A stretch of 12,267 bases of DNA from an uncultured Mollicutes bacterium (GTDB taxonomy: Bacteria; Bacillota_I; Bacilli_A; RFN20; CAG-826). Of this stretch, positions 1 through 7,580 are shown piece by piece. Each line of letters begins with the position of its first letter. The stretch's first letter is position 1. Made by a program: the position numbers and the translations under genes. A model generated the notes under the pieces. It saw nothing but the letters and a program-made list of their open reading frames with translations. It was not told where the DNA came from and did no database searches. The stretch covers positions 1 through 12,267 of the forward strand of contig URQK01000044.1 of NCBI GenBank assembly GCA_900549975.1, read 5' to 3'.

Positions 1-418
<418 letters not shown>

Positions 419-427
<9 letters not shown>

Positions 428-444
428 CGTAAAATCATTTAAGT
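419..444 (+). repeat. Inverted repeat across the 23S 3' end
   Basis: ACTTAAAT (419-426), the terminal bases of 23S rRNA, is repeated in inverse complement as ATTTAAGT (437-444) after a 10-nt loop. The terminal ACTTAA normally pairs with the 5' end of 23S in the precursor processing stalk, so the downstream copy could pair with the same bases and compete. The arms are perfect over 8 bp but contain only one G:C pair, so chance is possible. Confidence 0.4.
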
Positions 445-499
445 TTTAAGATAACGCTTGATATAAAAGAGAGAATATAAGGAATATAGTATCTAGTTT

Positions 500-520
500 T
501 GAGAGAACAAGATTCTCTTA
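500..520 (+). other. Hairpin in the 23S-5S spacer
   Basis: TGAGAGAA (500-507) pairs with TTCTCTTA (513-520) around a 5-nt loop, with one G:U pair. It lies 9 nt before 5S rRNA and has no T-tract directly after it, so it looks like a precursor-rRNA processing stem rather than a terminator. The rest of the 23S-5S spacer (428-528) is AT-rich and holds no tRNA or gene. Confidence 0.5.
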
Positions 521-521
521 G

Positions 522-646
522 AAAAAAAGTCTGGTGGTGATGGCGCGGTGGACACACCTGTTCCCATCCCGAACACAGAAGTTAAGCACCGTAGTGGCGA
601 AGGTATCCCTTTGGGCGAGAATAGCGAGCTGCCGGGCTTTTTTTTT
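522..646 (+). terminator. A-tract / 5S helix I / T-tract, probable rRNA operon terminator
   Basis: Seven A residues (522-528) sit directly before 5S helix I and nine T residues (638-646) directly after it. The tracts extend helix I and supply a U-run at its 3' side. No separate terminator hairpin exists between 5S and the next promoter at 669, so the 5S terminal stem itself probably serves as the terminator stem. This is inferred from sequence alone. Confidence 0.5.
529..637 (+). rRNA. rrf: 5S ribosomal RNA
   Basis: 5S rRNA of the large subunit, the last gene of this rRNA operon. The hallmark CCCATCCCGAACACAGAAGTTAAGC segment lies at 565-589 and the GGGCGAGA element at 613-620. The terminal helix I is visible as GTCTGGTGG (529-537) paired with CTGCCGGGC (629-637), including several G:U pairs. 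At about 109 nt between the ends of this helix it is slightly short for the family. The mature ends could extend a few nt into the flanking A and T runs, which can also pair. Confidence 0.97.
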
Positions 647-668
647 ACTCTTTGGATTACGTATTTGT

Positions 669-697
669 TTTACATATTAGCTAATATGTGCTACAAT
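669..697 (+). promoter_or_regulatory. Sigma-A type promoter for asp23-fakA
   Basis: A -35 box TTTACA (669-674), a 17-nt spacer and a -10 box TACAAT (692-697) preceded by TG one base upstream (extended -10). It stands 34 nt before the ATG of the Asp23 gene and just after the rRNA T-tract, giving the operon its own promoter separate from the rRNA operon. Confidence 0.75.
672..689. promoter_or_regulatory. Perfect 18-bp palindrome in the asp23-fakA promoter (candidate operator)
   Basis: ACATATTAGCTAATATGT is identical to its reverse complement over all 18 bases. It starts in the last three bases of the -35 box and fills the spacer up to the extended -10. It has no loop, so it suits a dimeric DNA-binding protein better than an RNA hairpin. 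A repressor bound here would block RNA polymerase. The regulator is unknown. Confidence 0.55.
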
Positions 698-730
698 ATT
701 GTGTCATAACTATTGAAAGGAAGGATTACT

Positions 731-1087
731 ATGAATATTGATAAACAAACTCAATATGGTGGAATTAATATTTCTATTGAAGCTATTGGTACTGTTGCAG
801 GTAATGCTGCCACTGAATGCTATGGTGTTTTGGGATTATCAGATAAAAAATCATCACTTTCCTTAATTGATAGTTTACTTGTAAAAAAAGAATATTATAA
901 AGGCGTCTGTCCGCACAAAATAAAGAATGGCTATGCGGTAGACTTGTATATAGTAGTGGCTTATGGTGTCAAAATCACTGAAGTTGTCACTGAAGTCCAA
1001 AAAAAAGTCAAATATGTCCTTGAAAAGACTTTTGACGTCAAATTTAAAGCCATCAACGTTTATGTTCAAAGCATAAAAAGCATTTAA
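731..1087 (+). CDS. yloU: Asp23/Gls24 family envelope-stress protein (YloU-like)
   Basis: A 118-residue Asp23/Gls24 family protein. Members are small, abundant, membrane-associated or cytosolic proteins of Gram-positives linked to cell-envelope homeostasis; the biochemical activity is not established. The N-terminal stretch with GGINISIEAIGTVAG and the C-terminal alternation of hydrophobic and charged residues (DLYIVVAYGVKI, then VQKKVKYVLEKTF) match the family pattern of a beta-alpha fold. No signal peptide or transmembrane helix is seen. The ATG at 731 is chosen because AAAGGAAGGA (716-725) is well spaced before it; an in-frame TTG at 713 lies upstream of this ribosome site. fakA follows after 17 nt, the same pairing as yloU-yloV of Bacillus. 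The 3' third is unusually rich in GTC codons compared with its neighbours. Confidence 0.9.
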   Translation: MNIDKQTQYGGINISIEAIGTVAGNAATECYGVLGLSDKKSSLSLIDSLLVKKEYYKGVCPHKIKNGYAVDLYIVVAYGVKITEVVTEVQKKVKYVLEKTFDVKFKAINVYVQSIKSI

Positions 1088-1104
1088 TTTAAGGGGATTT
1101 TACG

Positions 1105-2760
1105 ATGAAAGTTATCAATAGCGATACGCTAAAGCGAATGATAATTTCAGGTACTAATAATTTATACAATCATTATCCTGAAATAGACGCACTAAATGTG
1201 TTTCCTGTCCCTGATGGTGATACAGGAACTAATATGAATTTAACAATAGCCTCAGGTGCTAAAGAAGTTCAAAATAGAAACGACTCTGATGTTTATTCTA
1301 TAGCTAAAGCATTTTCAAAAGGATTATTAATGGGCGCTAGAGGAAACTCTGGTGTTATCCTTTCTCAAATATTTAGAGGTTTTTCGCAATCTTTAGAAGG
1401 AAAAGATGTTATTACAGTTAAAGATTTATCTGATGCTTTTATGAATGGTAAGGATGTAGCTTATAAGGCTGTTATGCGCCCTGTAGAAGGTACAATACTT
1501 ACAGTCATTAGAGAAGCTTCTCAAGCTTTACATGATAATCTTCCACGTGCTTCTTCTATAGAAAAAGCTTTTGATATTTTATTAAAAGAAGCACATGAAT
1601 CATTAGAAAGAACACCAGACCTACTACCAGTACTTAAAAAAGTTGGTGTTGTCGACTCAGGCGCAGCAGGTTTGATAAAAATATTAGAAGGCTTCCAATC
1701 TGCTGTTAAAGGCAAAATGATTGAAAAAGAAACAGTATCTGCTTTAGAAAAAGAAGAGCAAAAAATGGCAGGTGCTAAAATCGAAAATGATGAATTTGGT
1801 TATTGCACAGAATTTATCTTACGCCTTGCAAAGAGTGAAGATGAGCATAAGAAAAACTTCTCAGAAGCAAGATTTACTAACTGGCTTAATGCCCATGGTA
1901 ATTCACTTGTCGTCGTTAGAGATGAAGATTTAATAAAAGTACATGTTCATACATTAACACCAGGAAATATTCTTAATTTTGCTCAACAATATGGTGAATT
2001 TGTTAAATTAAAAATTGAAAATATGACTGAACAACATACTAAGTTAGGCGAAGCTGATTTAGTTAATGATGATAAAGATAAAAAGATTGAAGAAGAACAA
2101 AAAGAATATGCAATTATTGCAGTTGCTGCTGGTGAAGGCGTAGTTAATATGTTCAAAGATCTTCGCGTTGATTATATTGTCAGCGGTGGACAAACAATGA
2201 ATCCTGCAACTGAAGATTTTGTTAATATTGTTCAAAATTGTAATGCTAAAAATATATTTATCTTACCAAATAACTCAAACATCATTTTAGCAGCGTCTCA
2301 AGCATGTGATGTATGTGAACACGCTAATGTACGAGTAATTCCATCAAAATCAATTCCACAAGGTTTAGTAGCATGTATGATGTTTAATCCAGAAGCTGAT
2401 GCTGATGAAAATTACGAGCAAATGTGTGAAGCATTAAGTAATGTTACTACAGGTCAAGTTACATTCGCAATTAAGGATACTGTTATTGATGGCGTTGAAA
2501 TCAAAAAAGATGAATTTATGGGTATGAAGAACAAAGAGATAATTTGTTGTGTCAAAGACAAATTTGAGGCTGCTCAGACATTATTAGATTCAATGCTTGA
2601 TGAAATGTCTTCAATTGTTACTATTATCTATGGAGAAGATGTTAGTGACGAAGAAGCTAACGCGTTTGTAGAAAAAATTACTTCTGAACACGAAGATTTA
2701 GATATTGATGTTCGTAAAGGCGGACAACCAGTTTACTCATTTATTATTGGTGTTGAATAG
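1105..2760 (+). CDS. fakA: Fatty acid kinase catalytic subunit FakA (DhaL/DAK2 domain, YloV family)
   Basis: A 551-residue cytosolic kinase subunit. In the characterised family it phosphorylates a fatty acid carried by FakB to acyl-phosphate, which enters phospholipid synthesis. The N-terminal DhaL domain (about 1-205) shows the ATP/Mg-binding loop NVFPVPDGDTGTNM with D37 and D39, the GARGNSG loop (77-83) and VVDSGAAG (182-189). The middle domain has C234 and the H280-x-H282 pair, matching the Cys/His/His metal site described in S. aureus FakA. The C-terminal half (about 330-551) is the EDD-like region, with SGGQTMNPATEDF near its start. The length is typical. The ATG follows AAGGGGA (1091-1097). 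No fakB is present in the window, so the partner must be elsewhere. The family assignment is firm; the substrate is taken from homologues. Confidence 0.95.
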   Translation: MKVINSDTLKRMIISGTNNLYNHYPEIDALNVFPVPDGDTGTNMNLTIASGAKEVQNRNDSDVYSIAKAFSKGLLMGARGNSGVILSQIFRGFSQSLEGKDVITVKDLSDAFMNGKDVAYKAVMRPVEGTILTVIREASQALHDNLPRASSIEKAFDILLKEAHESLERTPDLLPVLKKVGVVDSGAAGLIKILEGFQSAVKGKMIEKETVSALEKEEQKMAGAKIENDEFGYCTEFILRLAKSEDEHKKNFSEARFTNWLNAHGNSLVVVRDEDLIKVHVHTLTPGNILNFAQQYGEFVKLKIENMTEQHTKLGEADLVNDDKDKKIEEEQKEYAIIAVAAGEGVVNMFKDLRVDYIVSGGQTMNPATEDFVNIVQNCNAKNIFILPNNSNIILAASQACDVCEHANVRVIPSKSIPQGLVACMMFNPEADADENYEQMCEALSNVTTGQVTFAIKDTVIDGVEIKKDEFMGMKNKEIICCVKDKFEAAQTLLDSMLDEMSSIVTIIYGEDVSDEEANAFVEKITSEHEDLDIDVRKGGQPVYSFIIGVE

Positions 2761-2784
2761 AAAAAAGGGATTTTTCCCTTTTTT
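2761..2784 (+). terminator. Intrinsic terminator after fakA
   Basis: AAAAAAGGGA (2761-2770) pairs perfectly with TCCCTTTTTT (2775-2784) around a TTTT loop: a 10-bp stem whose 3' arm ends in six T. It begins directly after the fakA TAG stop codon and closes the asp23-fakA unit before recG. Confidence 0.85.
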
Positions 2785-2810
2785 GGTTATATTGATTAAA
2801 ATCAACTTAA

Positions 2811-2840
2811 TTACCGGATTTTTATAGTAACGCTACTATA
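2811..2840 (+). promoter_or_regulatory. recG leader with inverted repeat over a possible -10
   Basis: TATAGTA (2823-2829) and TACTATA (2834-2840) form an inverted repeat around ACGC. The right arm contains a -10-like TACTAT (2834-2839); 17 nt before it is a weak -35-like TTACCG (2811-2816). The repeat lies between the fakA terminator and the recG ribosome site (GGAGG, about 2849-2853), so a promoter is needed here. The promoter call is tentative and the dyad is exact. Confidence 0.45.
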
Positions 2841-2861
2841 TTATTAGTGGAGGAAAAATTT

Positions 2862-4853
2862 ATGAATTTTTCTAGCTCAGAACGTATAAATTTAGCTTTA
2901 GATAAAATGGGCATAGTATCAGTAGAAACATTAATAGAACATTTGCCGCGTTCTTATAATGATTTTCATCTTACTCATGAAACAAATTTGGAGAATAAAG
3001 AAAGAGTAGTTATTTTTGCTCGTCTTGTTTCTAATCCGACAATTATTAAAAAAGGAAAATTAACAATTATACGCTTTTCTGTTATTACTAAAAATAATAA
3101 TTTTTTTCGCGTTGTTATATTTAATCGACCATATATTTATAAAATGCTTAATTTAGCTAATTATTATACAATTGTAGGTATTTTTGATAAAAGTAACACA
3201 ACTATTAATGTCACGAATATTGTTAAAGGGGAAATACCAGAAAGTGAGAATTATAAAGCAATATATTCTTTACCTAGTGCGATTGAAAACTATCAATTCG
3301 CTAAAATGGTGCAAAAATATTTGTTAAATGATAGTTACAATATTACTAATATTATTCCTGATTATTTAATGGAAAAATATCATCTTGTATCAAGAAAAGA
3401 AGCTTTTAAATTAGTACATATGCCTAAAAATGCTCAAGATGTGCATCAAGGATTAAGAACATTAAAATATGAAGAATGTTTATTGTTTACATTACAGACG
3501 CAAATAATTAGAAAAGAAAATAAATCATTACAAAAAAATACTAAATTAGATATTGATACACAGAAAATTAATGAATTTATCAAATCATTAAATTATAAAT
3601 TAACCCATGATCAAGTTATAGCGGTAAGAGAAATTATCTTAGACATGAAGGATAAATCGCTAATGTATCGATTACTACAAGGAGATGTAGGCACTGGTAA
3701 GACTTTAGTGGCTAATATTGCTATTTATGGCGCATTTTTACGTCATGATCAAGCAGTTCTTATGGCCCCTACTGATGCCCTTGCTAGACAACATTTTGAT
3801 ACTCTTACAAAGTTATTTGATGGAATATTAAAAGTTGACTTATTAGTGGGAGGAATGTCTATTTCAGAAAAAAAAGAAGTTAAAGAACGTATTGCTAAGC
3901 ATGCAGTAGATGTTATTGTTGGAACACATGCCGTATTTTCAAAAGATGTGAATTATGCTTCTTTAGGTTTAGCTGTTATTGATGAACAACATAAATTTGG
4001 TGTAAACCAAAGAATGCTTTTAGCTTCTAAAGGGACAAATACAGATTTATTACTTATGTCTGCAACTCCAATTCCTCGTACTTTAGCATTAACATTATAT
4101 GGTGATTTAGATGTTTCTACTTTGTCTGAGTATCCAGTACTTAATCGTCATATCGAAACAAAAGTTATTGAAGAAGATGAAGAAGTTATTTTTAAATATG
4201 TTGATAAATCGTTAATGGAAAACAAAAAAGTATTTGTAGTTTGTCCATTGATTGAAGAAAAACTCGATAAATCATCGGTAGAAGGTATATATGAAAAGTA
4301 TCGTGCTAAATATCATGATAAAGTTGGATTATTACATGGAAAAATGGATGATGAAGAAAAAGTAAGAGTTTTAGATCAATTTAAAAATGGTAATATTCAA
4401 ATATTAGTATCAACAACAGTAATTGAAGTGGGAATTGATATTAAAAATGCCAATTTAATGATAATTTATGACGCTAACAACTTCGGACTAGCCTCTTTAC
4501 ATCAAATTAGAGGAAGAATTGGACGTGATGGTAGTCCTTCAACATGCTTGTTAGTACACAAAGAATTAGAAGATGAAGAAATCGAAAAATTAAAAATTTT
4601 AGAACAAACACTTGATGGATTTAAAATTGCTGAAGCTGATCTTTCACTTCGTGGACCGGGTGATATGAATGGCTTAAAACAATCGGGTATGCCTAATTTT
4701 GCTTACGCTAATATTATTTCCGATTTTAAAATGTTTGAGATAGCAAGAAATGACGCTACTACGATTTTAAGTAATAGTAACAATCCGGAATTTAAAGATA
4801 TTATTGAAAAATCAACTGACTTAGCAAATAGTAATAAATTCCATAATGTTTAA
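2862..4853 (+). CDS. recG: ATP-dependent DNA helicase RecG
   Basis: A 663-residue superfamily 2 helicase that remodels stalled replication forks and branch-migrates recombination intermediates. The N-terminal part (about 1-235) is the wedge/OB region that binds branched DNA, with the family phrase VETLIEHLPRSYNDF. The motor shows Walker A GDVGTGKT (274-281), motif Ia APTDALARQH, Walker B DEQH (374-377) in VIDEQHKFGV, motif III SATPIPRT (400-407), and motif VI QIRGRIGR (548-555). The TRG-like segment RGPGDMNGLKQSGMP follows. Length is close to the usual ~680. The ATG at 2862 is preferred because the in-frame GTG at 2847 overlaps the ribosome site GTGGAGGA. Motif Ia has Asp where Glu is usual, a conservative change. 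It lies between fakA and plsX as in Bacillus, but with its own leader and without fapR after it. Confidence 0.97.
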   Translation: MNFSSSERINLALDKMGIVSVETLIEHLPRSYNDFHLTHETNLENKERVVIFARLVSNPTIIKKGKLTIIRFSVITKNNNFFRVVIFNRPYIYKMLNLANYYTIVGIFDKSNTTINVTNIVKGEIPESENYKAIYSLPSAIENYQFAKMVQKYLLNDSYNITNIIPDYLMEKYHLVSRKEAFKLVHMPKNAQDVHQGLRTLKYEECLLFTLQTQIIRKENKSLQKNTKLDIDTQKINEFIKSLNYKLTHDQVIAVREIILDMKDKSLMYRLLQGDVGTGKTLVANIAIYGAFLRHDQAVLMAPTDALARQHFDTLTKLFDGILKVDLLVGGMSISEKKEVKERIAKHAVDVIVGTHAVFSKDVNYASLGLAVIDEQHKFGVNQRMLLASKGTNTDLLLMSATPIPRTLALTLYGDLDVSTLSEYPVLNRHIETKVIEEDEEVIFKYVDKSLMENKKVFVVCPLIEEKLDKSSVEGIYEKYRAKYHDKVGLLHGKMDDEEKVRVLDQFKNGNIQILVSTTVIEVGIDIKNANLMIIYDANNFGLASLHQIRGRIGRDGSPSTCLLVHKELEDEEIEKLKILEQTLDGFKIAEADLSLRGPGDMNGLKQSGMPNFAYANIISDFKMFEIARNDATTILSNSNNPEFKDIIEKSTDLANSNKFHNV

Positions 4854-4891
4854 GCATACAAAATATTTTGATATTATCTACTACTAATTTA

Positions 4892-4920
4892 TGATAAAAT
4901 AAATTTATAAGATAAATTTA
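4892..4920 (+). promoter_or_regulatory. plsX upstream element: extended -10 and 9-bp inverted repeat
   Basis: TG-A-TAAAAT (4892-4900) is an extended -10-like motif. Directly at and after it, TAAATTTAT (4900-4908) and ATAAATTTA (4912-4920) form a perfect 9-bp inverted repeat around AAG, immediately before the plsX ribosome site AAGGTG (4922-4927). The best -35 candidate TTGATA (4868-4873) is spaced 21 nt away, which is too long. It could be an operator or a short hairpin near the start of the transcript, but the arms are pure A/T, so chance is possible. Confidence 0.4.
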
Positions 4921-4933
4921 GAAGGTGAAACTT

Positions 4934-5923
4934 ATGATTAAAATGGTTGTAGATACTATGGGAAGCGATAAAGGTAGTAAAGCCACTGTCGCTGGAATTA
5001 TAAAATTTTTAGAAACACATAAAGATGTTGAAATTATAGCGGTTGGAAAAATTGAAGAATTAGAGGAACTTAAAAAGTATGAAAATGTTACTCTTGTTGA
5101 TGCTCGTGATATTGTTCCAATGGAAGCAGGAGCATTAGAAGTAATGAGAATGCGTGGATCTTCAATGATGGTTGCTATTAATAAATTTTTAGAAGTAAAA
5201 GCTGACGCTATTGTATCAGCGGGTTCTACGGGAGGCTTTTTATCTGCAACAACGCTTAAGTTAAAACTTATTGAAGGTGTTGAACGTGCGGCGTTAGTAT
5301 CTCCGTTTCCAACTTTAAAACAAGGTAAATATGTAACAATTTTAGATATTGGGGCTAGTAATGAAAACACCCCTGAGCAATTAGTACAATTTGCTCATAT
5401 GGGTAAAATTTATGCTAATAAGATTTTTCATATTGAACAACCTAAAGTGTATTTATTAAGCAATGGTGCAGAAGATGAAAAAGGTAGTCCACTTATCAAA
5501 GAAACTCATAAAATGCTAAGAACACAAAATATGGAAGGGTTCCAAGGTAATATTGAAGCAAGATACGCTTTAACAGGCGATGCTGATGTTATTGTTACTG
5601 GTGGATTTGATGGAAATGTTTTCTTAAAGGCAGTAGAAGGTACTGCTTCAATGATGAATACATTAATTAAGAAAGCATTTAAGAAAAACATATTTACAAA
5701 AATTGGTTATTTATTTGCTAAAAGTGGATTTGATGATTTTAAGAAAACAATGGATTATAAATCAACAGGAGGAGCAATGTTATTAGGCGTTAATGGCGTT
5801 GTTGTAAAAGCACATGGATCAAGTGATGGCTATGGCTTCTCTTGCGCTATGAACGTTGCTTATAATATGGCTAGTGTTCACATTGTTGATTTAATGAAAG
5901 AGGGTATTAAAGAAGATGCATAA
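4934..5923 (+). CDS. plsX: Phosphate acyltransferase PlsX
   Basis: A 329-residue peripheral membrane enzyme that converts acyl-ACP and phosphate to acyl-phosphate, the donor used by PlsY to start phosphatidic acid synthesis. The family's N-terminal glycine-rich phrase appears as VVDTMGSDKGS, where most members have VDAMGGD followed by AP. Other conserved parts are VSAGSTGGFL, LDIGAS, LLSNGAEDEKGSP, EARYAL, DVIVTGGFDGNVFLKAVEG and GAMLLGVNGVVVKAHGSS near the C-terminus. The ATG at 4934 is chosen because it sits 6 nt after AAGGTG; the in-frame GTG at 4925 is inside that ribosome site. It overlaps rnc by 8 nt. In Bacillus fapR precedes it and fabD-fabG-acpP follow it; none is here. Together with FakA it suggests acyl-phosphate as a hub. 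Confidence 0.96.
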   Translation: MIKMVVDTMGSDKGSKATVAGIIKFLETHKDVEIIAVGKIEELEELKKYENVTLVDARDIVPMEAGALEVMRMRGSSMMVAINKFLEVKADAIVSAGSTGGFLSATTLKLKLIEGVERAALVSPFPTLKQGKYVTILDIGASNENTPEQLVQFAHMGKIYANKIFHIEQPKVYLLSNGAEDEKGSPLIKETHKMLRTQNMEGFQGNIEARYALTGDADVIVTGGFDGNVFLKAVEGTASMMNTLIKKAFKKNIFTKIGYLFAKSGFDDFKKTMDYKSTGGAMLLGVNGVVVKAHGSSDGYGFSCAMNVAYNMASVHIVDLMKEGIKEDA

Positions 5924-6599
5924 AAATATTAATGAACTATTAGAATCACTTAATTTAGAAGTCAATAGTAGTGAATTATATGAATTAGCCTTTACTCATT
6001 CATCTTTTAATATTGATGCTAAAACATCACACCATGACTATGAGCGTCTTGAGTTTGTTGGCGATAGCGTTATTAACTTTGTTGTGGCCGATTTAGCCTA
6101 TTCTAAGCACCAAGAAATGTCTCAAGGTGATTTATCTAAACTTCGTGCTTTTATCGTTCAAAGCAGTTCTTTAGCGGAAAAAGCGAAGAAATATAATTTT
6201 AATGAATATATTAGACTAGGTCATAGCTTACCAGAAAACACTCGCAATACTCAACGTATACTTGAAGATGTATTTGAAGCATTCATTGGTGCAATGTATT
6301 ACGATAAAGGAATTGATTTTACATATAGTTTTGTAAAAAATCTTTTTAAAGATGATGTTGATCATTTTAATAAGAATCAATTAAAAGATTATAAGTCCGA
6401 ACTCCAAGAAGAAATGCAAGCGGAACATCGTGAATCGGTTAAATATCAACTTGTTGAAGAATTAGGATTGCCACATGATCGTACATTTGTTGTAGAAGTT
6501 TTGTATGAAGATACTGTTCTTGGAAGAGGACAAGGAAAAACTAAAAAAGCCGCGGAGCAAATGGCAGCATTAGATGCATTAAGAAAGAAGGCGAAATAA
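5916..6599 (+). CDS. rnc: Ribonuclease III
   Basis: A 227-residue double-strand-specific endoribonuclease that cuts rRNA precursors and other structured RNA. The catalytic domain (about 1-150) carries the signature ERLEFVGDS with E43, E46 and D50, and ILEDVFEAFIG with D118 and E121, the metal-binding acidic residues. Residue 70 is Gln (SQGDLSKLRA) where E. coli has Glu65. The C-terminal dsRNA-binding domain (about 157-225) starts at DYKSELQEEMQ and ends with TKKAAEQMAALDAL. The start ATG lies within the last codons of plsX (8-nt overlap) and the stop shares one base with the ftsY start, so the three genes are probably translationally coupled. Bacillus has acpP before and smc after rnc; both are missing here. 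Confidence 0.97.
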   Translation: MHKNINELLESLNLEVNSSELYELAFTHSSFNIDAKTSHHDYERLEFVGDSVINFVVADLAYSKHQEMSQGDLSKLRAFIVQSSSLAEKAKKYNFNEYIRLGHSLPENTRNTQRILEDVFEAFIGAMYYDKGIDFTYSFVKNLFKDDVDHFNKNQLKDYKSELQEEMQAEHRESVKYQLVEELGLPHDRTFVVEVLYEDTVLGRGQGKTKKAAEQMAALDALRKKAK

Positions 6600-7579
6600 T
6601 GGGACTTTTTTCGTATTTAAAAGAAAAAATATTAGGAAAATCTACTAAACAAAAAGATAAATATGTTGTTGGATTAGATAAATCTCGTAAGAACTTTGCT
6701 GATCGTTTAAAATCTTTATCTGCCCGTTATAAAAGCGTTAATGAGGAATATTTTGACGAATTAGAAGAAATATTAATTGAAGCAGATGTTGGGGTCAATT
6801 TAGCTTTAGATATTATTGAAGCTACGAAAAACGAATCACGTGAACAAGGCATTACAGAACCAACAAAAATTAATGAATTATTAGTGGATAAAATGTTTGT
6901 TAGTTATGTTAATCAAGGTCAAGATATTGTCAACGAAATCCAATTTGAAAAAGGAACACCAACTGTTCTTTTGGTAGTTGGCGTTAATGGTGTTGGAAAA
7001 ACGACTACAATTGCTAAACTTGCTAAACGTTATATTGATAAAGGAAAAAAGGTTACATTAGTAGCCGCGGATACTTTTAGAGCAGGAGCAATCGAACAAC
7101 TTTCTGTATGGGCAGATCGTTTAAAATGTCCAATTTGTGTTGGAAAAGAAAATGCCGATCCTGCCTCTGTAGCTTTTGAAGGTGTGCGCTTAGGTAAAAA
7201 TAATAATTCGGATTTAATTATTGTGGATACTGCTGGTCGATTACAAAATAAATCTAACTTAATGGCGGAATTAGCAAAAATTCGCCGTGTAATCGGAAAA
7301 GAAATTGAAGGAGCGCCACAAGAAGTATTTTTAATTATTGATGCAACAACTGGACAAAATGGTGTTATTCAAGCTAAAGCATTTGGAGAAGTTACTAAAC
7401 TTACTGGTGTTGTTATTACTAAGATGGACGGAACTTCTAAAGGCGGCATTATTCTTGCCATTCGAGATGAATTAGGTGTCCCAGTAAGATTTATTGGTTT
7501 AGGTGAACAAATGGACGATTTACAAGAATTTGACTTAGATCAATATTTGTATGGTTTATGCTTAGGCAAAGAGGAATAA
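6599..7579 (+). CDS. ftsY: Signal recognition particle receptor FtsY
   Basis: A 326-residue SRP receptor GTPase that docks Ffh-bound ribosomes at the membrane. The N-terminus is a short amphipathic stretch (MGLFSYLKEKIL) that could serve as a membrane anchor; the long acidic A domain of E. coli FtsY is absent, as usual in Gram-positives. The N domain covers about 25-115. The G domain has GVNGVGKT (128-135), DTFRAGAIEQL (158-168), DTAGR (210-214), TKMDG (274-278) and the closing loop GLGEQMDDLQEF. The start shares one base with the rnc stop, and ylxM starts one base after the ftsY stop. Placement next to ylxM-ffh keeps both SRP GTPases in one operon. Confidence 0.98.
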   Translation: MGLFSYLKEKILGKSTKQKDKYVVGLDKSRKNFADRLKSLSARYKSVNEEYFDELEEILIEADVGVNLALDIIEATKNESREQGITEPTKINELLVDKMFVSYVNQGQDIVNEIQFEKGTPTVLLVVGVNGVGKTTTIAKLAKRYIDKGKKVTLVAADTFRAGAIEQLSVWADRLKCPICVGKENADPASVAFEGVRLGKNNNSDLIIVDTAGRLQNKSNLMAELAKIRRVIGKEIEGAPQEVFLIIDATTGQNGVIQAKAFGEVTKLTGVVITKMDGTSKGGIILAIRDELGVPVRFIGLGEQMDDLQEFDLDQYLYGLCLGKEE

Positions 7580-7580
7580 A

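Noticed and set aside
428..528. tRNA gene in the 23S-5S spacer
   Set aside because: No cloverleaf, T-loop GTTCRA or CCA-adjacent acceptor stem can be found; only a short hairpin.
4859..4870. Palindrome CAAAATATTTTG after recG as a terminator
   Set aside because: It is entirely A/T apart from the ends, has no loop and no following T-tract, so it would make a very weak terminator.
4918..5370. 150-codon open frame on the minus strand
   Set aside because: It is antisense to the start of plsX, shows no family resemblance, and arises from A/T-rich codon bias of plsX.
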